NCBI RefSeq assembly: GCF_900105905.1
Contig: NZ_FNSV01000005.1
Coordinates: 7,316,001-7,380,000 of the forward strand
Reading direction: 5' to 3'
Length of the DNA stretch: 64,000 nt
Source of the DNA: Rhodococcus koreensis
GTDB lineage: Bacteria > Actinomycetota > Actinomycetes > Mycobacteriales > Mycobacteriaceae
Every line of letters starts with the position of its first letter. The stretch's first letter is position 1. The notes under the pieces are model-generated. The model was not told the origin of the DNA. It did no database searches and was given only the letters and a program-made list of their open reading frames with translations. The translations under genes were made by a program, and so were the position numbers. Positions 8,460-16,500 of this stretch are shown here, piece by piece.

Positions 8460-10406
8460 ATGTCCACCTACTTCCAACCCCGGAAATACGCGGCGACGGA
8501 CTTCGCGTCGACCACCGCAACCGACGAGGCCCTGCCCGTCGTCGTCGTGGGCGCCGGCCCGGTCGGCATGGGTGTCGCGCTCGGCCTCGCGCAGCGCGGC
8601 ATCCCCGTCACCGTGCTCGAAGCCGCCGACCAGGTGTCGTTCGGCAGCCGCGCCATCTGTATCTCCCGGCACAGCCTCGAGGTCGCGGCCCGGCTCGGGT
8701 TCGGACCCGAACTCGAGAAGATCGTGCTCCCGTGGGTGGGAGGGCGCAGCTTCTACCGCGACGAGCAGGTGCTGCACTTCGAGATGGCGCACGGCGAGCA
8801 TGACGTCCGCGGGCCCATGGTCAACGTGTCGCAGTCCGAGATCGAGCAGATCATGACCGACACCCTGCTCGCGCACCCGCTGATCACGTTCCACTGGTCG
8901 TCGAGTGTCGCCGGGGTCCTGCGGTCGGACGAGGACGTGACCCTCGACGTCGACACCGCGTTCGGTGTGCGCCGGCTCCGCGCACGATGGGTCGTCGCCG
9001 CCGACGGCGGTCGCAGCCGGATGCGCGAACTGGCGGGAATCCGGTTGCAGGGAAACAGTTATGAGGGCAGTTACGTCATCGCCGACATCCACTGGGAATC
9101 GGCGCTGCCCGCCGAGCGGATGGTGTGGTTCGACCCGCCGAGCAACCCCGGCTCGACGATCATCATGCATCGGCAGCCCCGCGACATCTGGCGCATCGAC
9201 TACCAACTGGACAGTTCCGACGACGCCGAACTCGAGACGCAGGAAGACCGCATCCGCGACCGGATCACCCGGCACCTCGACTGGCTCGAGAACGACGTGC
9301 CGTGGACCCTCGAATGGCACGGCTTCTACCGCGCGCATGCGCTCGCACTGGACGACTTCACCCATGGTCGGATCCTGTTCGCCGGCGACGCCGCCCACCT
9401 GGTTCCGATCTTCGGCGTCCGCGGGCTGAACTCCGGGATGGAGGACGCCGAGACCCTCGCCTGGACCCTGGCTGCCGTCGTCAACGGGACGGCGGACCAC
9501 GCACTGCTGCAGGCATATTCGGCCGAGCGGCGCGGCGCCTGGCAGCAGAACGTCGACAACGCGGGCAAGTCGACGCTCATCATGTCGCCCGGCAGCCACG
9601 GCTACCGCACCACCCGTGACGCCGTCCTGGCGCTGGCCACGACCCGCCCGGAGTTCGGTCACCTCATCAACCCGCGGCAGTCGAGTGCCACGCACGCGCA
9701 CCTGTCGCCGCTCACCTGGCCGGTGGCCGAGGGGACGACCGGTGTGCTGCCCGGGGATCCGATGGAGGACCGCCGCGTTCGGGTCGTCACCGCCGGGGGA
9801 TCGGTGGAGTCTTCGCTGAACCGTGTCCGCGGAACGGGTTTCGCGGTGCTGGGCATCGGGGTCGACGCCGCCGGTGCCGACGTCGTCGCCGCCCACGCCG
9901 CTGCGATGTCGATGGCGCTGGCGCCCGAGTCGGTGCGCGCGGTCGTCGTCCCGGCGCCGGGTGTGGCGGTGGACGCGGCGGACGACCTGACGGTCCTCGA
10001 CGACCCCGACGGCACGCTGGCGACGGCCCTCGGCGCGTCCGCGGGGGAATGCTTCGTGATCCGTCCGGACGGGCTCGTCCTGTGCCGGGTCCGGGACCTG
10101 TCGATGCTCGGCGACGTGCCCGCGCACCTGCGGGTGGCGACCGCCCCCGCGCACGGTGTCGTCCCCGCGCACACGGAGACGACTGCGACGCCGGACGAAC
10201 TGCTGCGCGAGAACGTGTGGACGGGACTGTCGGAGGCGATGGACCAGGCGGAGGAGTCGGACCGTGAGGGATTCCTGACCCGGCTCGCGCTGCTGCTCGG
10301 ATCGCAGTCGGGCAGGCGGGAGTTCGAGGAAGCGCTCGCCGCCGCCACCCACGTGAGCGGCAAAGTGTGCTCCGGCACGCCACGGCACTCACATGTGGGC
10401 GCTTAG
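8460..10406 (+). CDS. FAD-dependent aromatic hydroxylase (p-hydroxybenzoate hydroxylase class, MhpA/PheA-like)
   Basis: The product has 648 residues. The FAD fingerprint VVVVGAGPVGMGVALGLAQRG lies near residue 25, and the second FAD motif RILFAGDAAHLVPIFGVRGL near residue 305 is typical of class A flavoprotein monooxygenases. The roughly 200-residue C-terminal part resembles the thioredoxin-like domain of phenol and 3-hydroxyphenylpropionate hydroxylases. It should insert one oxygen atom into a phenolic ring using NAD(P)H. The last 18 or so residues (from HVSGKVC to the stop) are encoded by a palindromic repeat that recurs at 20475, so the natural C-terminus has been altered by that element. 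It follows the MHS transporter by one base. Confidence 0.87.
   Translation: MSTYFQPRKYAATDFASTTATDEALPVVVVGAGPVGMGVALGLAQRGIPVTVLEAADQVSFGSRAICISRHSLEVAARLGFGPELEKIVLPWVGGRSFYRDEQVLHFEMAHGEHDVRGPMVNVSQSEIEQIMTDTLLAHPLITFHWSSSVAGVLRSDEDVTLDVDTAFGVRRLRARWVVAADGGRSRMRELAGIRLQGNSYEGSYVIADIHWESALPAERMVWFDPPSNPGSTIIMHRQPRDIWRIDYQLDSSDDAELETQEDRIRDRITRHLDWLENDVPWTLEWHGFYRAHALALDDFTHGRILFAGDAAHLVPIFGVRGLNSGMEDAETLAWTLAAVVNGTADHALLQAYSAERRGAWQQNVDNAGKSTLIMSPGSHGYRTTRDAVLALATTRPEFGHLINPRQSSATHAHLSPLTWPVAEGTTGVLPGDPMEDRRVRVVTAGGSVESSLNRVRGTGFAVLGIGVDAAGADVVAAHAAAMSMALAPESVRAVVVPAPGVAVDAADDLTVLDDPDGTLATALGASAGECFVIRPDGLVLCRVRDLSMLGDVPAHLRVATAPAHGVVPAHTETTATPDELLRENVWTGLSEAMDQAEESDREGFLTRLALLLGSQSGRREFEEALAAATHVSGKVCSGTPRHSHVGA
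10351..10395. repeat. Degenerate copy of a palindromic repeat, inside a CDS end
   Basis: The left arm, ACGTGAGCGGCAAAGTGTGC (10351-10370), equals the reverse complement of the right arm of the hairpin at 20475-20518 over 20 bases. The right arm here has decayed (GGCACGCCACGGCACTCACATGT). The repeat overlaps the last codons and stop of the flavoprotein hydroxylase, so it has contributed a new C-terminal tail. Confidence 0.75.
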
Positions 10407-10415
10407 CCTGGGGGC

Positions 10416-12149
10416 ATGGCGCACGCACAGTTCCTGAACTCACCCAAGACCTTCGTCGTCGACGCACTCCGCGGGGCCGTCGCCACCACCGACGACCTCG
10501 AATGGCATCCGGAACCGGGCTATCTCACCCGCCGGGAACCGTTGCCGTCCGGGCAGGTCGCGTTGCTGTCGGGCGGTGGGTCCGGGCACGAACCGCTGCA
10601 CGCCGGGTTCGTCGGCCGGGGCATGCTCACCGGAGCCTGCCCCGGCCTGATCTTCAGCTCGCCCAACGCGCTGCAGGTGCGGGCCGCCACCCGGGCCGTC
10701 GACGCCGGCGGCGGAGTCGTGCACATCGTGAAGAACTACACCGGCGACGTCCTCAACTTCCGCATCGCCGGTGACCTGGCGGCAGAGGACGGCATCACGG
10801 TCGAGCACGTGCTCGTCGACGACGACGTCGCATCCGAACGGGACGACGGACCCGGACGTCGGGGCACCGCGGCCACGATCGCGGTCGAGAAGATCTGCGG
10901 CGCTTCGGCCGAACGCGGAGACGACCTCGCCGCCGTCGCGGAGTTCGGGCGACGCACGGCCCGGAATTCGCGCAGCATGGCGGTGGCACTGCGAGCGTGC
11001 ACCGTGCCGGGGTCGGACTCGCCGTCGTTCGACCTGCCGGAGGGGCAGATCGAACTCGGGATCGGCATCCACGGCGAACGCGGAACCGAACGGGTCGACG
11101 CACTGCCCGCCGCCGAACTGGTCCGCCGGCTCACCGACCCCGTGCTCGACTCGCTCGGCGTGCAGCGGGGCGAGTCGGTGATCGCGATCGTCAACGGCCT
11201 CGGCGCGGCCCATCCGCTGGAGTTGCAACTGCTGTTCGGTGAACTCGCCGACCATCTCGCGGAGCGGGGCGTGGCGATCCGGCGGTCGCTGGTCGGCAGT
11301 TTCGTCACCGCCCTCGACATGGACGGCGCGTCCGTCACGCTGGTGCGCTGCGACGACGAACTCCTCGACCTGTGGGACGCACCGACCGCCGCACCGGGAT
11401 GGCCGAACGCCCCGGCCGGTGAATTCCGCGGCATCGCAGACCGATCCGCGGTGCAGTTTCGGTCGGATGTCGCCTCCCGTGAGGACGAACCGGAGGTGTC
11501 CGGCACCGCCGACACGTTGGGCCGGGCGGCGGTGGGGGCGTGGTTCGGCGCGTTCGTGGAGAAGGTGCTCGCCGAGGAGCCGAACCTCACCGACCTCGAC
11601 CGCCGCGCCGGCGACGGGGACTTCGGCACCAACATGGTGGCCGCACTCGACCACGTCGACGTCGCCGGGATCCGCGACCGGTACTCCCCGGCGACGGTGT
11701 TCGAGTCGCTGTCCGACGCCTATCTCGGTCACGCGGGCGGCACGTCGGGCGCGCTGTTCGGGGTCTGGTTCCGGCAGTTCTACCGGGCGGCCGTCGACGC
11801 ACCGCAGGGTCTGGACACGAAAGCGATCGCCGCCGCGGCACGGGCGGGCCTCGACACGATTCAGGAACTCGGCGGGGCGCAACCCGGTGACAAGACGATG
11901 ATCGACGCCGTCGACCCCGCCGTCACCGCCCTCGAGTCGGCCGTCGAGCAGGGCAAGAATCCGGCCGACGCCCTGGCCGAGGCCGCGGACGCCGCCGGCC
12001 ACGGCGCCGAGGCGACCGTAGGCATCACCGCGCGACGCGGCCGGGCCAGCTACATCGGCGAGGCGGCGCGAGGCGTCGTGGACCCCGGCGCCCTCGTGCT
12101 GTCGTGGTTCTTCGCCGAGGGCGCGCAAGCGGCCCGCAGCGCCGGGTAG
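10416..12149 (+). CDS. dhaK: ATP-dependent dihydroxyacetone kinase, DhaK-DhaL fusion
   Basis: The product has 577 residues and joins both halves of dihydroxyacetone kinase in one chain, as in the ATP-dependent enzymes of actinobacteria and eukaryotes. DhaK occupies about residues 1-330: GGGSGHEPLHAGFVG binds the substrate, and the histidine of LGIGIHGERG (near residue 219) is the one that forms the covalent link with dihydroxyacetone. DhaL follows from about 370, with DGDFGTN, GGTSGALFG and GDKTMIDA, which bind ADP/Mg. It phosphorylates dihydroxyacetone to DHAP. It starts just after the hydroxylase gene and may use a C3 product of the upstream pathway or serve general glycerol metabolism. The symbol is by family. 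Confidence 0.9.
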   Translation: MAHAQFLNSPKTFVVDALRGAVATTDDLEWHPEPGYLTRREPLPSGQVALLSGGGSGHEPLHAGFVGRGMLTGACPGLIFSSPNALQVRAATRAVDAGGGVVHIVKNYTGDVLNFRIAGDLAAEDGITVEHVLVDDDVASERDDGPGRRGTAATIAVEKICGASAERGDDLAAVAEFGRRTARNSRSMAVALRACTVPGSDSPSFDLPEGQIELGIGIHGERGTERVDALPAAELVRRLTDPVLDSLGVQRGESVIAIVNGLGAAHPLELQLLFGELADHLAERGVAIRRSLVGSFVTALDMDGASVTLVRCDDELLDLWDAPTAAPGWPNAPAGEFRGIADRSAVQFRSDVASREDEPEVSGTADTLGRAAVGAWFGAFVEKVLAEEPNLTDLDRRAGDGDFGTNMVAALDHVDVAGIRDRYSPATVFESLSDAYLGHAGGTSGALFGVWFRQFYRAAVDAPQGLDTKAIAAAARAGLDTIQELGGAQPGDKTMIDAVDPAVTALESAVEQGKNPADALAEAADAAGHGAEATVGITARRGRASYIGEAARGVVDPGALVLSWFFAEGAQAARSAG

Positions 12150-12274
12150 TCACCGCGCACCGGGCACGGCACGTAGGGTGAGGAGGAGAACGCCGAGTCG
12201 TGCTGCGCAATCCCGTCGCCACACCTCTCCCGACCTGCGTACGGGACGCAGAATCACGGACGGACAAGTAGACA

Positions 12275-13072
12275 GTGGAAGACACCGCCAGCCGGGGAAT
12301 CCAGGCCTTCATCGCCGATGTCGTGGAGCGGGGTGGCAAAGCGGTCCGGCTCACCCACTCGCGGCGCAACCCCGTCCAGGTGTGGGGCGACGACGGCACG
12401 AGTTGCATCGTGCGGGTGCGTTCCAAACTCAGCGGCGACTGGCAGGCCCGCAAACAGGACGAGTCGCTCGACGACGACGACACCGGATCGCAATTCTGGG
12501 TGTTCGTGGATCTCGCGAGTTCCCCGGAGGAGTTCTTCGTCGTGCCCTCGTCCGAGGTCGCCGACGACATCCGCGCCGAGGTGGACCTGTGGATGATGGA
12601 CACCCCGGGGCGCACGCGGACCGGGCATCACGCGATTCCGCTGAGCCGGGTCGCGCACGGCCGCGGGCGCTGGGACCTGCTCGGGCTCGCCGGTGAGAAG
12701 GACCCCAGCCGCTACAGCGACGCGCAGCGCGCCACCACGGCGGCCACGTTGCGTGCCGACGCCGCCGCCCGCGCCTCCGCCAGGAAGAAGCCGGCCAAGG
12801 CGACCGCAGCCTTGGAGGAACTGGTCGATGCCCGGCTCGAGGTGGTCGCCGACTTCGAGGGATATCGGTTGGTCGGACGGTTCGATTCCGGCACCGGGAC
12901 GTTGGAGATCACCCGCGGTCCGATGCAGGGCCGCCGGTTCCCCGACCCCACGACCGCGGCGACCGCCGTTGCCAGTCACATCAGCGGCGACGTCGAGACC
13001 CGCGACGGGTGGGAATTCTGGCGCACCGAACAGGGTGAACGAATTCCTCTGGAGCAGAACGTTATTCGGTAA
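12275..13072 (+). CDS. Hypothetical protein with nuclease-like N-terminus and RAMA/DUF4357-like C-terminus
   Basis: The product has 265 residues. The N-terminal part (about 1-130) alternates beta strands such as CIVRVRSKLSGDW, FWVFVDL and EFFVVPSSEVADDI. That order is common in small PD-(D/E)xK-like nuclease folds, but a catalytic triad cannot be assigned by eye. An Ala/Lys-rich linker (about 140-165) leads to a C-terminal segment ending RRFPDPTTAATAVASHI ... GWEFWRTEQGERI, which matches the pattern of the RAMA/DUF4357 domain often attached to restriction-modification proteins. The start is a GTG with a weak ribosome site. No methylase or restriction partner is adjacent. The function is unknown; DNA binding is an inference. 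Confidence 0.7.
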   Translation: MEDTASRGIQAFIADVVERGGKAVRLTHSRRNPVQVWGDDGTSCIVRVRSKLSGDWQARKQDESLDDDDTGSQFWVFVDLASSPEEFFVVPSSEVADDIRAEVDLWMMDTPGRTRTGHHAIPLSRVAHGRGRWDLLGLAGEKDPSRYSDAQRATTAATLRADAAARASARKKPAKATAALEELVDARLEVVADFEGYRLVGRFDSGTGTLEITRGPMQGRRFPDPTTAATAVASHISGDVETRDGWEFWRTEQGERIPLEQNVIR

Positions 13073-13111
13073 TATCTGAGAGTTCCCTGAAATCTGTTCC
13101 GGTGCGCGGCG

Positions 13112-13136
13112 GTTGAGAATACCCTGAGGTGGGTAT
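13112..13136 (+). promoter_or_regulatory. Candidate SigF/SigB-type stress promoter
   Basis: GTTG (13112-13115), 15 bases, then GGGTAT (13131-13136). This is close to the actinobacterial SigF-class pattern GTTT-N14-16-GGGTAT and lies about 58 bases before the small membrane protein gene at 13194. Identified by eye only. Confidence 0.45.
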
Positions 13137-13193
13137 CGCAGACATGATCCGCCGTGCCCCGGCGGGAGTGGCCACGGCCGATGGGAGCTCATC

Positions 13194-13517
13194 ATGCGAA
13201 TCGTCGACGGCGCAGTGAACGCCGTGACAGGTGCTGCGAACGCGACGACGAGTGCGGTCGGCGCGGTCGGAGGAGCGGCACTCGGCGGTGTGGTCGGCGG
13301 AGTCCGCGGGGCGGCGAGCGGGGCCCGGGCCGGCATGGAGAGCGGAAGTCATTCCACACCGGCCGCAGCGCTGACCCTGGCCGCCGTCGGCGCCGCGGGA
13401 CTGGTCGAGTGGCCGGTGCTGGTCACCGCGGGCGGGGCGGCGCTCGTGCTGCGACAGTTCGGCGCGGGGTCCCGGACCTCACGCGACACCGAAGCCCCGA
13501 CGTCGGCCGCACAGTAG
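13194..13517 (+). CDS. Small hydrophobic protein preceding the P-type ATPase
   Basis: The product has 107 residues. A Gly/Ala-rich, weakly hydrophobic N-terminal half (ATTSAVGAVGGAALGGVVGG) is followed by a clear membrane segment, AALTLAAVGAAGLVEWPVLVT, and a short polar tail. A GGGAG ribosome site precedes the ATG at 13194. The stop at 13517 is only 5 bases before the ATPase start, so the pair is co-transcribed. The segment LVEWPVLVTAGGAALVL is similar to IIEWPVALTIAAGHVLI in the small protein on the other side of the ATPase (18067). This suggests the two are related accessory subunits; the function is unknown. Confidence 0.75.
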   Translation: MRIVDGAVNAVTGAANATTSAVGAVGGAALGGVVGGVRGAASGARAGMESGSHSTPAAALTLAAVGAAGLVEWPVLVTAGGAALVLRQFGAGSRTSRDTEAPTSAAQ

Positions 13518-13522
13518 CTGCC

Positions 13523-16500
13523 GTGGGACTCGGTCGATACGTCTCCGCTGCCGCGTCCCTGCCGGTGCGCGGCGCCGGAATCGGACTCGGGGTGGCGTCC
13601 TACGGCGGCGCCGTCGCCGCCGATCTGGTGGCCACCACCGCGCGGACCGCGACTCAAATCACCACCGAGGTGCTGGGCGGAACCCCGGCCCGTCGCACGA
13701 GTTCCGGACACGGCCGTGCCTGGATCGAGATCCGCGGACTCGACGGACCGCGCGGCGCCGACGTGGCCGCGTCCGTCCTCGGCGCGGTCCGGGCGACCGC
13801 CGGTGTGGACGGAGCCGAACTCAACTGCGCGCTGTCCCGCCTGGTGGTGACGGTCGGCGACCACGGACCGTCGGTCGCCGTGCTGTGCCAGGTAGTCACG
13901 CGCGCGGAGGACGCCGCCCGCCCCCTCGCTCGCGGCGGCGTTCGGGACCGGCCCAGGGAACTGCCCGGCGACGACGTCGCACTCGCCGAACGGGCTCTCG
14001 CACTGGCCGCCGCGACGACGGGCCTGGTCGCAGCGGTCGGTGTCCGGCTGCTTCCGATGCCCAGCCTGCCGGCGGCGGTGCCCGCCGCCGCGGTCACGTT
14101 CGTCAACTATCAGCCGCGACTGCGCGGCATGGTCGAGAACCGGCTCGGGCCGGACGCCGCCGAACTGCTGCTCGCCACCGCTCAGGCCGTCGGCGACGTG
14201 CTGCGGCGCGCGCCGGCGTCTCTCGCCGTCGACGTGGCGTTGCGGTCGGCGATCACGGCGGAGGCGTGGTCCGGCCGGCGGGTGTGGCACCGCCGCGAAC
14301 CCGAACTGGCCCGGGACCCCGCGGATGACTCGGCCAGCCGCCCCCGCGTGCGCGGCACGTCCGGACCGGTGGAGCGGGACGTCGACAGGGCGGCGATCGC
14401 GCAGTTCGCAGGGGCGACGGCGGTGGGGGTCGCGACCCGCAGTGTCGCGGGCGCCGCGGACGCGGCCCTGGTCGCCGCGCCGAAGGCGGCCCGCACCGCA
14501 CGGGAGACCTTCGCCGCGACGCTCGGGCGCGGACTCGCCGACCGGCACTCCGTGCTGGTGCTGCGACCCGCCGCGCTGCGCCGCCTGGACCGGGTCGACG
14601 CGGTGGTCGTGGACCCGTCGGTGCTGCACACGGCGGAACTGCGGGTGAGCGGACTCCGTGCCGTTCGGGACGCCGACCGGACGCGGGTGTGGGAGTCCGC
14701 GAGGTCCGCCGTCGAGGCCGGCGCGCTCGGGGTGGGCTGGCACGCGCTCTCCGACCTGCCGGGCGATGTCGCCTCGGCCGCCGTGGACGAGGATTCCGCC
14801 GTCCTCGTGACGCCCGCCCACCACGCGAACGCGGCGGCCGTGCTCGCGCAGGCCCGCACGTCGGGCGCCCAGGTGATGTCGGTGAACGTGGACGGACTCG
14901 GCGGACTCCGCTCGGCTTTCGACGACCTGCTCCCGTCGAGCGGATCGCCGGATGCGGACCTCCGTGACGCCGTCGCGCAGTTGCAGGCGAACGGCGCGAC
15001 GGTCGCGGTGGTGGCCGGCCACGCGCCGCACGCCCTGTCGGCGGCCGACGTCGGCATCGGTGTTCTCGCCGGCGGCGCCCCGCCGCCGTGGTGTGCGGAC
15101 CTGCTGGTCGACGACCTCGCCGGGGTGTGGCGGGTGCTGCGGTCCCTGCCCGACGCCCGGACGGCGAGCCGGCGCGGCGTCGAGATCGCCACGGCGGCGT
15201 CGATGCTCGGTGCGCTCGTGATGCTGCCGGGAGTGCGCGGCCGCGGACCCGGGCCCGTCACGGTCGGTGCGGCGGCAGGATTGTGGACGGGACATTCTCT
15301 CGCGCGCAGTGTGCTGCGGGCCGAAATTCCCCCGGCCGCCCCGGTTCACGCCTGGCACGAGATGCCGGCGACGGAGGTGCGCCGGCTACTGCCCGTGCAA
15401 AACGACGTGGACGCCGCGACGTCCCGCCGCCGCTCGGTGCGTCTGGTGCTGACCCCGGTGGAGGCGATCGGGCGGCTCACCGCGTGGCCGGTCGGCCTGG
15501 CCTGGGACTTCGGGCGGGCGATGCGCACGGAGCTGTCGGATCCGCTGACCCCCGTCCTCGCCACCGGATCGGCGGCGAGCGCGCTACTGGGTTCGCCGAT
15601 CGACGCGGTGCTCGTGGGATCGGTGCTCGCGGGGAACGCCGCGCTGTCGGCCGTGCAACGCCTGCACGCGGAACGACTGCTGAACAGGTTGCTGGCGGCG
15701 GGGGATCCGCCCGCCCACCGCGTCGCCGGATCCCCGAACAGTTGGGCGACGGAGCGGGTGGAGGCGTCGCGGTTGCGGCCGGGCGACGTGATCGAGATCT
15801 GCCCCGGCGAGGTGGTGCCCGCCGACGGCAGGCTCGTCGAGGCTTCGGGGGTCGAGGTCGACGAATCCTCGCTCACCGGGGAATCGCTGCCGGTGAGCAA
15901 GCAGACATCGCCGACCCCGGGCGCACCGATCGGCGAACGTGCCTGCATGGTGTTCGCGGGCACCACGATCCTCACCGGCACGGCGACGGCGATCGTCACC
16001 GCCGTCGGCGACGCCACGGAAGCGGGACGTGCCGGTGCGATCACCCCGGCGAGTGCGGCGCATGTCGGTCTGCAGGCGCAGCTCAGAAGCCTCACCGACC
16101 GGGTGCTGCCCGTCAGCGTCGGGGGCGGGGCGCTGGTGACCGCCGTCGGATTCCTGCGCGGCACCGGACTGCGGCAGGCCGTCACCAGTGGTGTTGCGGT
16201 CGCGGTGGCCGCGGTTCCGGAGGGGCTGCCGCTCGTCGCGACCCTGGCGCAGCAGGCCGCGGCACGCAGACTGACGCGGTCGGGCGCGCTGGTGCGGGCG
16301 CCGCGGTCCGTGGAGGCGCTCGGCCGCGTCGACGTGGTGTGCTTCGACAAGACGGGCACCCTCAGCGAGAACCGCCTACGGGTGGTCTCCGCCGTTCCGC
16401 AGCCGGGTTTCGACCGCGACGACGTGCTCGCGTGCGCGGGCCGCAGCGCCGTCACCCGCGACGGCAGTCCGGCCGCGCACGCCACCGACGTCGCGATCGC

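Noticed and set aside
13154..13522. Upstream extension of the P-type ATPase reading frame
   Set aside because: It overlaps the small membrane protein gene and reads as Arg-rich nonsense; the GTG at 13523 just after that gene's stop is a better start.
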